Origin: an uncultured Exiguobacterium sp.
GTDB lineage: Bacteria; Bacillota; Bacilli; Exiguobacteriales; Exiguobacteriaceae
NCBI GenBank assembly: GCA_913775715.1
Contig: CAJYMC010000001.1
Span: forward strand, 141,526-205,525
DNA: 64,000 bases
Direction of reading: 5' to 3'
Part shown: positions 7,690 through 15,942 of the stretch, one piece after another
How positions within the stretch are numbered: the first letter of the stretch is position 1
Layout of the letters: each line of letters begins with the position of its first letter
Notes under the pieces: model-generated
Database searches by the model: none
Seen by the model: the letters and a program-made list of their open reading frames with translations, nothing else
What the model was told of the DNA's origin: nothing
Program-made: the position numbers and the translations under genes

Positions 7690-8356
7690 TGACGAAGCAG
7701 ACATCCGTCAATTGCTTCGACTCTATTTAACAAATGAAGGTTACGAAATCATCGAAGCCGAAAACGGTGAGGAGGCGTTAACGACTCTTGCAACGCGTCC
7801 AGTTGATGCGATGTTACTCGACGTGATGATGCCCGTTCGCGATGGCTTCTCGACCGTTCAAGCGGCGCGCGCTGCCGGTCACACGTTACCCGTCTTGATG
7901 CTGACGGCGAAACGCGAAGATATGGATAAGATTCAAGGTTTGACCTTCGGGGCGGACGATTACATCGGTAAACCGTTCAATCCGCTTGAAGTCGTCGCCC
8001 GCGTCAAAGCACTACTGCGACGTGTCAGCCAGTATCATGTCCCAACTACTACTTCAGCCGTTCAGGTGGGGCCATTCACGCTCAAAGAAGACGAACGCGT
8101 CATCTTTAAGTATGATGTTCCGCTTGCCCTGACCCGCCGTGAATTTGATTGCCTGGCGCTCTTTTTGAGTCACCCCCGTCGTGTCTTCTCAGCTGAAGAT
8201 CTCTATGAGCGGGTTTGGCAGGAAGAAGCACTTGGTTCCGCGTCGAACGCTGTCATGGTCTTGATCCATAAGCTCCGCGACAAGATCGAGGACGTCCCAA
8301 AAGAACCGCGCCACCTGCAGACCGTCTGGGGCGTTGGTTATAAGGTTGAGCCATGA
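7667..8356 (+). CDS. OmpR/PhoB-family response regulator
   Basis: This is a two-component response regulator of 229 residues. The receiver domain (1-118) has the acidic pocket VDDEAD, the phospho-acceptor Asp in M-L-L-D-V-M-M-P and the conserved Lys in GADDYIGKPFNP. The C-terminal winged helix (about 130-227) ends V-W-G-V-G-Y-K-V-E-P. ACAGGAGGA lies 7 bases before the ATG. It is partnered with the histidine kinase that follows with an ATGA overlap. The stimulus is unknown. Confidence 0.92.
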   Translation: MPTLLIVDDEADIRQLLRLYLTNEGYEIIEAENGEEALTTLATRPVDAMLLDVMMPVRDGFSTVQAARAAGHTLPVLMLTAKREDMDKIQGLTFGADDYIGKPFNPLEVVARVKALLRRVSQYHVPTTTSAVQVGPFTLKEDERVIFKYDVPLALTRREFDCLALFLSHPRRVFSAEDLYERVWQEEALGSASNAVMVLIHKLRDKIEDVPKEPRHLQTVWGVGYKVEP

Positions 8357-9702
8357 GACGGATCAAACTAACTGTTTGGATGCTCGTCTTACTCTTACTC
8401 GCCGCGGTTTTAAGTACGGCACTCGCCTGGTTGCTTGCTAGTCAGTTACCGCTCGGTACGAAGACGGTTCCTCGGTACTATTACACGACAGAGCAAGAAG
8501 TCGTCCAAGACGTAAAACGTGATATCGCCCGCTACGAAAATGGACAGTCGCCGATTGGTCCTTATGAATGGGCTATCTACGATGCGGATAATCGTCGAAT
8601 CGATGCTTCTGATAAGTACCCGGAAGATTTAACACCAAGTCGGTTGCTCGCTGCTCAAACCCCCACCGAAAGGGATCCGTCCGATACCGGAAAGATTCGG
8701 ACCCTGCATCATATCGAAGCGATTGATTTATCAGAGAACGAACCAGGATATTTTTTAACTGTACAATCAGAAAAGCCTAAACTGAATGAATATCAGATTG
8801 GGAATTCAAGTACTTTTTTCCTCCTACAATTGACGCTGTTCATCCTCTTTTTACTACTCTTGACGCGTTGGATTGCCGGATTGTTCCGGGAACTCGAGCG
8901 ACGGCTTGAACGATTGACGGTCGAACCAGCGCCAACAGCACCGTTACCTCCAGTCAAAGGACCGAAGGAATTCAAATTGTTCGCCCAATCGATCGAACGA
9001 ATCGAACAGGAACTTCGCACCTTACGCGTACGCGACCAGGAGCGGTTCGTAGAGCAGTTGCGATTGATCACTAGTCTATCGCACGACTTACGGACGCCCT
9101 TGACCTCAATCCAAGGCTTCATCCAGTGGCTGACGGAAAAACATGAGACGTTATCCGCGACAGAACGGACGGAACTTCTAGCGATCGTCACCCGCCAGTC
9201 AGAAACGCTCGCTGCCCGGATCGATGAACTGTTCACGCTCGCTAAATTATCGAACACTGATTATCCAGTCGAACGAAGATCGCTTGATCTCGTCACTCTG
9301 ACCGAACAAGTTCTAGAGCTGTTTCCCGGAATCGATGGTGTCATCGATGGACCATCCCACGTGACACTGTTCGCCGATCCAATGCTCTTACGGCGCTTGC
9401 TTGAGAATTTGATTCGCAATGCGACGCTTCACGGGACGGGGGATCTTCGAATTACGATCAAAGAAGAAACAGAAAGTATCCAGCTAATCTGTTCAAATGC
9501 GATTAAATCGACTTATACGCTAGAAGAACTAAACGAATGGCTAACACCGTTCGGGACGTCTGATGCTTCCCGCTCGACTGGCGGCTCCGGCATCGGTCTG
9601 TCAATCGTTCAGCAAATCATGGCGCGTCATGCAGGGAGCGTCGCGTTGACTTCACAAGACAACCGCTTCATCGTGAACTGTTGTTTTCCACATGTTTCGT
9701 AA
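8353..9702 (+). CDS. Sensor histidine kinase
   Basis: A membrane kinase of 449 residues with TM1 at 7-28, an extracytoplasmic domain of about 125 residues and TM2 near 153-175. No clear HAMP is visible. The H-box SLSHDLRTPLTSIQGF (near 245) carries the phospho-acceptor His. The N-box is LLENLIRNATLHG and the G2 box STGGSGIGLSIV. The usual G1 box (D-x-G-x-G) is not visible: the strand reads L-I-C-S-N-A-I. Catalysis may still occur, since some kinases tolerate this. ATGA overlap with the response regulator indicates translational coupling. Confidence 0.9.
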   Translation: MRRIKLTVWMLVLLLLAAVLSTALAWLLASQLPLGTKTVPRYYYTTEQEVVQDVKRDIARYENGQSPIGPYEWAIYDADNRRIDASDKYPEDLTPSRLLAAQTPTERDPSDTGKIRTLHHIEAIDLSENEPGYFLTVQSEKPKLNEYQIGNSSTFFLLQLTLFILFLLLLTRWIAGLFRELERRLERLTVEPAPTAPLPPVKGPKEFKLFAQSIERIEQELRTLRVRDQERFVEQLRLITSLSHDLRTPLTSIQGFIQWLTEKHETLSATERTELLAIVTRQSETLAARIDELFTLAKLSNTDYPVERRSLDLVTLTEQVLELFPGIDGVIDGPSHVTLFADPMLLRRLLENLIRNATLHGTGDLRITIKEETESIQLICSNAIKSTYTLEELNEWLTPFGTSDASRSTGGSGIGLSIVQQIMARHAGSVALTSQDNRFIVNCCFPHVS

Positions 9703-9706
9703 GCCT

Positions 9707-9736
9707 GCATCCGATGTGCGCATCGGGTGCTTTTTT
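9707..9736 (+). terminator. Terminator of methyltransferase/TCS operon
   Basis: GCATCCGATG (9707-9716) pairs with CATCGGGTGC (9721-9730), followed by six T residues. Confidence 0.9.
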
Positions 9737-9837
9737 CGTCAGGTTGTTACTTCTTAGACACTTCTTTGAAATTGGAATTCGATACACTAAAGACTGTTAG
9801 AAATTAGTTGTCGTTTTAAAGGAGTTGTTCGTGTCTT

Positions 9838-11631
9838 ATGAAATCCTCGTCTCGTTCGATTACATATATGCCAGGGCTTGATGGCTTACGTGCCTTCGCC
9901 GTTTTATCTGTCATTCTCTACCATCTGTCTGTTTCATTCTTCTCCGGTGGTTTCCTCGGTGTTGATCTCTTTTTCGTCCTATCCGGTTACCTGATTACCG
10001 GTCTCTTGTTACGCGAGTGGCAGACAACCGGACGCCTCGATTTGAAACGGTTTTGGATTCATCGCTTCCGTCGCCTGTTCCCAGCCCTATTCGTCATGCT
10101 GTTACTTGTTCTCGGGTACGTGACCGTCTTTGAACACGAGCTGTTGCATACGGTCCGCCAAGATAGTGCCTTTGCGCTCATTTACGGGACGAACTGGTGG
10201 TATATCTTCCATGACGTCTCGTATTTCGAGTCGTTCGGCAAACCGTCACCGATTCAAAACCTTTGGTCACTTGCAATCGAAGAGCAGTTCTATTTGTTAT
10301 TCCCGATCTTACTTTGGTTCGGAATGAAGAATCGCCGACTGTTCCTGCAATTGATGGGCGTTGCGGTCGGTGCATCCGTGCTCGCGATGGCGATTCAGTT
10401 CACACCTGGTGAAGACCCAAGTCGTGTCTACTATGGCACGGATACTCGATTATTCGCCCTATTGATTGGGAGTCTGCTCGCGTTCGCGTGGCAACCGACC
10501 CGCTTTAAGCCCGATATCCCAAAACGCGGTGTCCGGTTACTGAATCAAACAGGCGCTGTCACTTTGCCACTCTTGCTTATACTAATGATCGTCACAAGTG
10601 AGTTCGGAAGCTTTTTATACCGAGGTGGCTTTTTCCTTGTCGCGGTCCTTGCGGCGCTATTGATTGCTGCGATTGCCCATCCGGCGTCGATTTGGAGTCG
10701 CTGGTTTGCGCATCCGGCACTCGTTGCGATTGGCAAACGATCGTACGGTTTATATCTCTGGCATTTTCCCGTCATCACGCTGATGACGCCGGTCGAGCAG
10801 ATCGGAACGTTTTCATTGCTTCGGACCGTGTTGATCGTCGTTGTGCTGGTTGCGTTAACCGAAGCATCGTACCGCTTCATCGAACGTCCGATCCGTCAGC
10901 ACGGACTATCCGGTTATTTAGAACGTCTGTCGTTACATCCGCGGCAGTTACGTCAGTTTTCACCGATGCAATGGGCGAGTGTCGTTGTATTGACAGTGCT
11001 CGTCGTCAGCTTCATTGGTAACTTATCGATTCTCGCTGTCTCCGATACACCGAAGCCAGAACCTGCTTTTCATAAGGTAGCGGCACCAAAAGAAAAACCG
11101 AAGCCGGTCCTGAAACCGACGACACCAAAAGCAAAGCCCGATCAGCGAAAAATCTGTCGCCCGACGCTTGCCATCGGCGACTCGGTCTTACTCGGTGTCG
11201 AAGATTATCTCGGCAGCACGCTCAAGCAATTGACGATTGATGCGAAACTCGGTCGTCAGCTTCGTGAGGCGATTCCGCTGAGTGAGCAATATGCGGCGTA
11301 CAATCGACATGGACGACAAGTCATCCTTCATCTCGGAACAAATGGTAGCTTCCGCAAAGATCAGTTGAACAGTTTGCTCGATCAATTCGCAAATGCCGAT
11401 CACGTCTATCTGGTCACAGCACGCGTCCCGCGTCCATGGGAAGCGGAAGTCAATCAGATGTTACGCGAGGCCTCGAAACGAAAACGGGTCGAGCTGATCG
11501 ACTGGCATGCCGTTGCCGTCAAGCATCCATCATACTTCGAAGCGGATGGTGTTCATTTGAATATCAAGGGTGCACGTGCCTATTCGAAAATTCTTGCGAA
11601 AGCGACGAATTGTGCCGTCTCAACGAAATAA
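9838..11631 (+). CDS. OatA-type O-acetyltransferase (acyltransferase-3 plus SGNH)
   Basis: This integral membrane acyltransferase of 597 residues is likely to O-acetylate peptidoglycan or another envelope glycan and so confer lysozyme resistance. The N-terminal acyltransferase-3 domain (1-375) has the opening YMPGLDGLRAFAVLSV and RRFRRLFPAL, with about 11 membrane helices. A Pro/Lys linker (about 400-435) leads to an extracellular SGNH domain with GDS (I-G-D-S-V-L-L-G), the T-N-G block and the catalytic D-G-V-H near the C-terminus. The two-domain layout is that of OatA. It is monocistronic, with AAAGGAG ahead of the ATG. Confidence 0.9.
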   Translation: MKSSSRSITYMPGLDGLRAFAVLSVILYHLSVSFFSGGFLGVDLFFVLSGYLITGLLLREWQTTGRLDLKRFWIHRFRRLFPALFVMLLLVLGYVTVFEHELLHTVRQDSAFALIYGTNWWYIFHDVSYFESFGKPSPIQNLWSLAIEEQFYLLFPILLWFGMKNRRLFLQLMGVAVGASVLAMAIQFTPGEDPSRVYYGTDTRLFALLIGSLLAFAWQPTRFKPDIPKRGVRLLNQTGAVTLPLLLILMIVTSEFGSFLYRGGFFLVAVLAALLIAAIAHPASIWSRWFAHPALVAIGKRSYGLYLWHFPVITLMTPVEQIGTFSLLRTVLIVVVLVALTEASYRFIERPIRQHGLSGYLERLSLHPRQLRQFSPMQWASVVVLTVLVVSFIGNLSILAVSDTPKPEPAFHKVAAPKEKPKPVLKPTTPKAKPDQRKICRPTLAIGDSVLLGVEDYLGSTLKQLTIDAKLGRQLREAIPLSEQYAAYNRHGRQVILHLGTNGSFRKDQLNSLLDQFANADHVYLVTARVPRPWEAEVNQMLREASKRKRVELIDWHAVAVKHPSYFEADGVHLNIKGARAYSKILAKATNCAVSTK

Positions 11632-11641
11632 AACCACGTCA

Positions 11642-11677
11642 AACAAGGTAGCGGAACTATCCGCTACCTTGTTTTTT
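11642..11677 (+). terminator. Terminator of the acyltransferase gene
   Basis: AACAAGGTAGCGGA (11642-11655) pairs with TCCGCTACCTTGTT (11660-11673), then a T run. It may also stop leftward copD transcripts. Confidence 0.9.
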
Positions 11678-11682
11678 CATGT

Positions 11683-12672
11683 TCACCCTGTCGCTAGCAA
11701 TCCAAGATAAATCAGACTGACGCTGAATAAGCTTAACAAGACACCCACTGCATGGCGACGATACCCGAGTAAAAGCAGTGGTAAGGTCGCGATCCCGATC
11801 ATCAAGACCCATCCATCCCCCGCTGGACCACTGGTTGGTAGTTGCCCTAGCGTCGGTTGTTCGAGACGACTGAGTGATGCACTTGCCATGAACAGCAGTA
11901 TTAAAATGATGCTCTCCATCCGGAGTAACGGACGTGGATCGTACGTTGAGTCAAAACGCAACCGACGCCGGACGAGCGTGCCATTACAAAAGGCGTAGAA
12001 CAAAAGCGGCAACAATAAGAGATGCTTCAGCAACAAGGCTTGACCGTATGGCACACCCAAAAGATTCGGATAACGTTCAAGTGGAATCGCCAGTTGCATC
12101 AGCAATAGACCCGACAGGATGACACCGATAAACGCGATTCGGGCAAACGGACTGAACCAACTTAAAAAGGCAGACCAATGAGCGGTCGAACGGGCACCGA
12201 TAGCTAACCAAAACACGACGCCGATCCAAGCCGTCACACACAAGAAATGGCTAAACTGCAGCGTCCATCCAAGCACACCGTATTTCGCTGCGGCGTGACT
12301 CGTTCCTGCGATGCCAATCCATAACGGGATCGTCAAGAGTGCGAGTAGAACGAACCGTTGCTTTTGCCACGCGAGTACAATCAATAGGAGTAAAGCAGCG
12401 AAGTAAACGACAAGAAACATCTGACCGATATGCAACTCCAGTAAGCCCGTTCGTAGAGCTTCTGTCATTGTTTGCGTCGAAAGCAGAAAACGAACGGCAC
12501 CGATGACCGGGATGCTTGTTCCAAGAACAAGCATCCCGAGCCCCGCCACCGCCCACGATATACCGTCCATTAATGGCGGTTTACGTTTCGTTGAGATGAA
12601 GCGTAATACCAAATAGCCCATCCAAAGCGCTCCACCCATGTAGACAAGTAGTTCGCCTAGAAACGCACTCAT
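11683..12672 (-). CDS. copD: CopD-family copper resistance/import membrane protein
   Basis: The protein is 329 residues, almost entirely hydrophobic, with about eight or nine membrane helices and the conserved H-F-L...W and K-H-L-L-L-L-P-L features of the CopD/YcnJ membrane domain. In Bacillus, YcnJ fuses the CopC and CopD parts and serves copper uptake; here they are separate genes. Its ATG overlaps the copC stop (ATGA), so the two are translated together. It probably moves Cu across the membrane after CopC binds it outside. Confidence 0.85.
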   Translation of the reverse strand: MSAFLGELLVYMGGALWMGYLVLRFISTKRKPPLMDGISWAVAGLGMLVLGTSIPVIGAVRFLLSTQTMTEALRTGLLELHIGQMFLVVYFAALLLLIVLAWQKQRFVLLALLTIPLWIGIAGTSHAAAKYGVLGWTLQFSHFLCVTAWIGVVFWLAIGARSTAHWSAFLSWFSPFARIAFIGVILSGLLLMQLAIPLERYPNLLGVPYGQALLLKHLLLLPLLFYAFCNGTLVRRRLRFDSTYDPRPLLRMESIILILLFMASASLSRLEQPTLGQLPTSGPAGDGWVLMIGIATLPLLLLGYRRHAVGVLLSLFSVSLIYLGLLATG

Positions 12673-13196
12673 GTCGAACGACGACGTAATACGAGAAGGA
12701 TGACGATACTAATTAACAGTCCCCCGACGATCCAAGGAAGCAGTGTCGGAACAAGTCCTTTTGAAACAGGCTCTGCTTCAGGAACGACTGTTGCTTTTGT
12801 TTCCATCGGCTCAGCCTTTTCTACAGTGCTTGTTTCAGCTTTCGCCGCACCCAGTACCGTAAAACGGATCGTTCCTTTCACAGGGTGACCATCATCTGAA
12901 ATCGACGCCCACTTGATCGTGTATTTTCCTTCCGTTAAAGGCTCTGAGACAACAGCACTCAGTTCATTTCCGATGATAAGTGGTTTCGCAAGGGCTTGTT
13001 CAACCCCATTCGCGTCCACTACACGTAAGGTGCTCGTTTTTTCAACAGCCTCACTGAACGTCAAGCGGATCCGGTCGACGGGTTCAGATAATGCCGATCC
13101 CGCTGCCGGATTCGAGCTTTTTAAACTCGTGTGTGCTTCGACCGATATGGGCAACAGACAAATGAGGAATAGAAGTGCAAATCGGATGATGCGCAT
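12669..13196 (-). CDS. copC: CopC-domain copper-binding protein with C-terminal membrane anchor
   Basis: The signal peptide (1-22) ends VEA-H, leaving His as the mature N-terminal residue, a key copper ligand of CopC proteins. The CopC beta-barrel (about 23-115) has the diagnostic HTSLKSSNPAAGS start, RIRLTFSEAVE and S-D-D-G-H-P-V-K-G. A Glu/Val/Thr spacer and one membrane helix followed by RRRST anchor it. AAAGGAGGT precedes ATG 13196. It lies between the anchored duplicated protein, separated by a short hairpin, and copD with an ATGA overlap. Confidence 0.9.
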   Translation of the reverse strand: MRIIRFALLFLICLLPISVEAHTSLKSSNPAAGSALSEPVDRIRLTFSEAVEKTSTLRVVDANGVEQALAKPLIIGNELSAVVSEPLTEGKYTIKWASISDDGHPVKGTIRFTVLGAAKAETSTVEKAEPMETKATVVPEAEPVSKGLVPTLLPWIVGGLLISIVILLVLRRRST

Positions 13197-13229
13197 GTCG
13201 TTTACCTCCTTTCTGCTTGATGTGTACAA

Positions 13230-13253
13230 GAAAACCCGCTGTCACCAGCGGGT
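13230..13253 (-). terminator. Hairpin between anchored protein and copC
   Basis: On the - strand ACCCGCTG and CAGCGGGT pair (13253-13246 with 13241-13234), followed by TTTTCTT. The T run is short, so it may act as a partial terminator that sets a lower copCD level than the upstream gene. Confidence 0.65.
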
Positions 13254-13259
13254 CGTCCT

Positions 13260-14633
13260 TTATTGTTGCGGGCGACGACGGAGTGCGAAGAATCCAAGGA
13301 TCGATGCTGCTGCGATACCAAGCAGTGACCAAACGATACCTGTCGTCGATGATGCTTCTTCTTGCATACCACCGAGACCAGTGTTAGGCATTCCAGATGG
13401 TGCACCTTTGAATTTATCCGGGAACTGATCGACGATTGCTGTCGCTGTTCCTTCCCCTACGCCGTACATATGCGCATACGCTTCGCGAATCGCTGGGTAC
13501 GTTTTGTCGTAATCTTTTTCATTGTAGCTATTGAAGGCGAGTAAGAGTTGGTCAATGTGAACCTTCAATCCTTCTTCCAAATCTTTTGCTTTTAAGCGAC
13601 CTTCCGTTGCCGCATCGAGGAATGCTGCCTGTTCAACGCGGTATTCATCGAGTTCCTTCACAGCCATGTCGCGTGCTTGATCATCTTTCGCACCTGTTGC
13701 TTTGACATAATCAACGAAGTAGCCGATGTGGCTCGACCAGATTTTCTTGAATTGTTGTGCCGCTTCACTTCCGTAAACGGAGCCGATTGAAGCCGACAAA
13801 TCATCTGTATTTTGACTTAAAGCACCAGCTGCTGCGTCAAAGTCTTTTGCACCGTCGATTCCTTTTTGCATCGCGAGAATTGCTAATGCTGCATGCTCTG
13901 AGAAGTTCCGGTTGAGTCCAGCACGAAGATCTGCTGCTGGTGTATCGACTTTCGTATTTTTGAATTTATCTGGGTACTGATCGACGATTGCACCAGCTAA
14001 CCCTTCTCCGACCATATACATATGCTCGATCGCTTTACGTAGATTGCTATAAGCAGCGTCATAATCACCTGCTACATAGCTATCAAACGACGTTAATAGT
14101 TGTGTGATATGGACTTTAAGTCCTGCTTCCAGATCTGCTGCTTTCAGACGTCCGCCGGTTGCTTTATCGAGGAATGCAGCCTGCTCTACACGATACTCAT
14201 CGAGGTCTTTCAATGCTTTTTGTTTTGCGTCTTCATCTTTTGCTCCGGTCGCTTTGACGTAATCGACGAAGTAACCGATGTGGCTCGCCCAGATGTCTTT
14301 AAATGCTTTTCCTGCATCGTCACCATAGACGGAACCGACAGCTGCCGCTAAATCATCCGTGTTTTGATTCAAGGCACCTGCTGCTTGTTCAAAATCTTTT
14401 TTACCATCAATCCCTTTTTGCATCGCGACGACTGCGAGATACGCGTGTTCAGATAGAATTTGATCGAGTGTCGCTCGTAGATCCGATGCTGGGGACGAGA
14501 CGTCAAGTGAGACTTTTCCTGAACTGTGGGACATCTTACTATGGTCCTCATGACCATGAGCACTGACACCAGCTGCTGGAATCAACAATGCGGCACTAAG
14601 CGGAACAGCGAGATACGACTTTTTCATCTTCAT
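13260..14633 (-). CDS. Cell-wall anchored protein with two copies of a helical (copper-locus) domain
   Basis: A 457-residue exported protein. The signal peptide (1-26) is followed by a His/Met-rich stretch (HGHEDHSKMSHSS). Two tandem copies of a domain of about 180 residues follow (about 50-225 and 230-405), each with D-L-R-A, S-E-H-A, D-F, SHIGYFVDYVKATGAKD, D-E-Y-R-V-E-Q-A-A-F-L, L-K-V-H-I and H-M-Y. The C-terminus has MPNTGLGG, a membrane helix and RRRPQQ, a sortase-type sorting signal. Conserved His and Met positions and the neighbours copC/copD suggest copper binding at the wall. I do not know a named function. The 5' leader can form a stem over the RBS. Confidence 0.8.
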   Translation of the reverse strand: MKMKKSYLAVPLSAALLIPAAGVSAHGHEDHSKMSHSSGKVSLDVSSPASDLRATLDQILSEHAYLAVVAMQKGIDGKKDFEQAAGALNQNTDDLAAAVGSVYGDDAGKAFKDIWASHIGYFVDYVKATGAKDEDAKQKALKDLDEYRVEQAAFLDKATGGRLKAADLEAGLKVHITQLLTSFDSYVAGDYDAAYSNLRKAIEHMYMVGEGLAGAIVDQYPDKFKNTKVDTPAADLRAGLNRNFSEHAALAILAMQKGIDGAKDFDAAAGALSQNTDDLSASIGSVYGSEAAQQFKKIWSSHIGYFVDYVKATGAKDDQARDMAVKELDEYRVEQAAFLDAATEGRLKAKDLEEGLKVHIDQLLLAFNSYNEKDYDKTYPAIREAYAHMYGVGEGTATAIVDQFPDKFKGAPSGMPNTGLGGMQEEASSTTGIVWSLLGIAAASILGFFALRRRPQQ

Positions 14634-14634
14634 C

Positions 14635-14691
14635 TTATGAACACCCCTTTAATTTTTTGGAATTCACATAGATAACGTAAGGAGTTCATAA
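14635..14691 (-). promoter_or_regulatory. SD-sequestering stem in the leader of the anchored protein
   Basis: On the - strand TTATGAAC (14691-14684) pairs with GTTCATAA (14642-14635), 8 of 8. Next to it CCTT (14682-14679) can pair with AAGG inside the AAAGGGG ribosome binding site (14649-14646). Formation of the stem would hide the RBS of the gene starting at 14633. Confidence 0.45.
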
Positions 14692-14810
14692 ATAGTTTTA
14701 TCTTTTTACATTTTTTATTTAAAATATTTTTTTCAAAGAAATACATCTGTTCATTACTTTAATTATTTTTTAGTTTTTATTTACTCGTTTTACGAAACAA
14801 TCGACTTATT

Positions 14811-14830
14811 TTCTAATCAATTCATTAGAA
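14811..14830. promoter_or_regulatory. 7-6-7 inverted repeat, candidate operator
   Basis: TTCTAAT-CAATTC-ATTAGAA is a perfect inverted repeat in the AT-rich intergenic stretch (14634-14877) between the divergent anchored-protein and TSP3 genes, 48 bases before the latter. It has the size and composition of metalloregulator sites but does not match a textbook Fur, Zur or PerR box. Confidence 0.45.
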
Positions 14831-14877
14831 TCTTTTTATAACCACATCTTTTATTTTTTTAGAACAGGAGTGAAATT

Positions 14878-15885
14878 ATGAAACGAATCCTCATTGGCGC
14901 AGTACTTGCTTCCCTCGTCGTCTCGCAAGCAGTCGGACCTGTAGAAGCAAAAAGTAAATCGAAGAAGAAAGCTGTCGTGCAAGTCGATCGAGACAAAAAT
15001 GGCATCCCGGATGCTTGGCAAAAGCAATATCATTTGGGATATGGAAAACACGTCGCAACAAAAGATCACGATCGCGACGGTTTGACGAATGTACAGGAGT
15101 ATCAACTTCGCCTCATCCCAACCAAATCGGATTCCGATCGCGATGGAATCAAGGATGGGAAAGAGGATTCGGACCGCGACTTACTTACGAATCAACAAGA
15201 ATACACAGCGCATCTGAATCCGTTGAAAAAGGATTCCGATCAAGATGGTATTTCCGATGATAAAGAAGACCAAGATCAGGATCGGTTGACGACACGAGAA
15301 GAGTTCATCGTCGGTACGCAACCACTGACAAAAGATTCTGATCGCGATGGCATCAAAGATAACGAAGAGGACCGCGATCAAGATACACTTTTGAATGAAG
15401 ACGAATTCGAGCTCGGTTCTGATCCGACAAAAGCAGACAGCGATCATGATGGGACACGGGATGATCAGGAAGACACGGATCAAGACGGCGTTCAAAATAA
15501 TCAAGAACTCAAACGGATCATGATCAAAGTAACGGATACGAACAATAAAAAGTTCGAGTGGCGCTACAGTAATGAACACCAACGGAAAGAATTGCGTTTT
15601 AAAGACGAGATCGGTATCACTGACGTTGCGACGTTACAAGACCGCCTTCTCGTCACGCCATCGATGACGGAAGAGGAATTATTAACGTTAGTCGCTCAGG
15701 CACTTCAATTGCCAAACATTAAAACATTACAAGTCCAAGTCAAGTTCTACAATGGACAAGAGCTTGAATCGGAAGATGAACACGCGGATGACGACGGTGC
15801 ATCGGATGATTCTGGGGATGATGAAGGAGATGACGATTCCGACGATCATGGTTATGATCATGGTGGTCACGGTGATGATGATTGA
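14878..15885 (+). CDS. Secreted thrombospondin type-3 repeat calcium-binding protein with acidic His tail
   Basis: The signal peptide (1-24, ending VEA) is followed by six or seven D-x-D-x-D-G-(I/L)-x-D-x-x-E repeats (about 38-215) of the TSP3/EF-hand-like type (DSDRDGIKD, DSDQDGISD, DSDHDGTRD and so on), each expected to hold Ca2+. A globular part (about 215-295) has no family I recognise. The last 40 residues are almost all Asp/Glu/Ser/His (DDHGYDHGGHGDDD). The protein has 335 residues and no sorting signal, so it is released or held by charge. CAGGAGTG precedes the ATG. It is divergent from the copper-locus anchored protein. Confidence 0.85.
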   Translation: MKRILIGAVLASLVVSQAVGPVEAKSKSKKKAVVQVDRDKNGIPDAWQKQYHLGYGKHVATKDHDRDGLTNVQEYQLRLIPTKSDSDRDGIKDGKEDSDRDLLTNQQEYTAHLNPLKKDSDQDGISDDKEDQDQDRLTTREEFIVGTQPLTKDSDRDGIKDNEEDRDQDTLLNEDEFELGSDPTKADSDHDGTRDDQEDTDQDGVQNNQELKRIMIKVTDTNNKKFEWRYSNEHQRKELRFKDEIGITDVATLQDRLLVTPSMTEEELLTLVAQALQLPNIKTLQVQVKFYNGQELESEDEHADDDGASDDSGDDEGDDDSDDHGYDHGGHGDDD

Positions 15886-15897
15886 TCCTCAATACAC

Positions 15898-15932
15898 AAA
15901 GAGAGAACGGAAAATTCCGCTCTCTCTTTTTT
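15898..15932. terminator. Convergent terminator
   Basis: AAAGAGAG-CGGAA pairs with TTCCG-CTCTCTTT, followed by T residues on the + strand. It ends the TSP3 gene and faces the end of the leftward YtkA-like gene. Confidence 0.85.
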
Positions 15933-15942
15933 CATACTCCTA

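Noticed and set aside
14980..15500. Short repeats that could suggest a CRISPR array
   Set aside because: They are in-frame codons for D-x-D-x-D-G TSP3 repeats inside an open reading frame, with unequal spacing and no constant spacer length.
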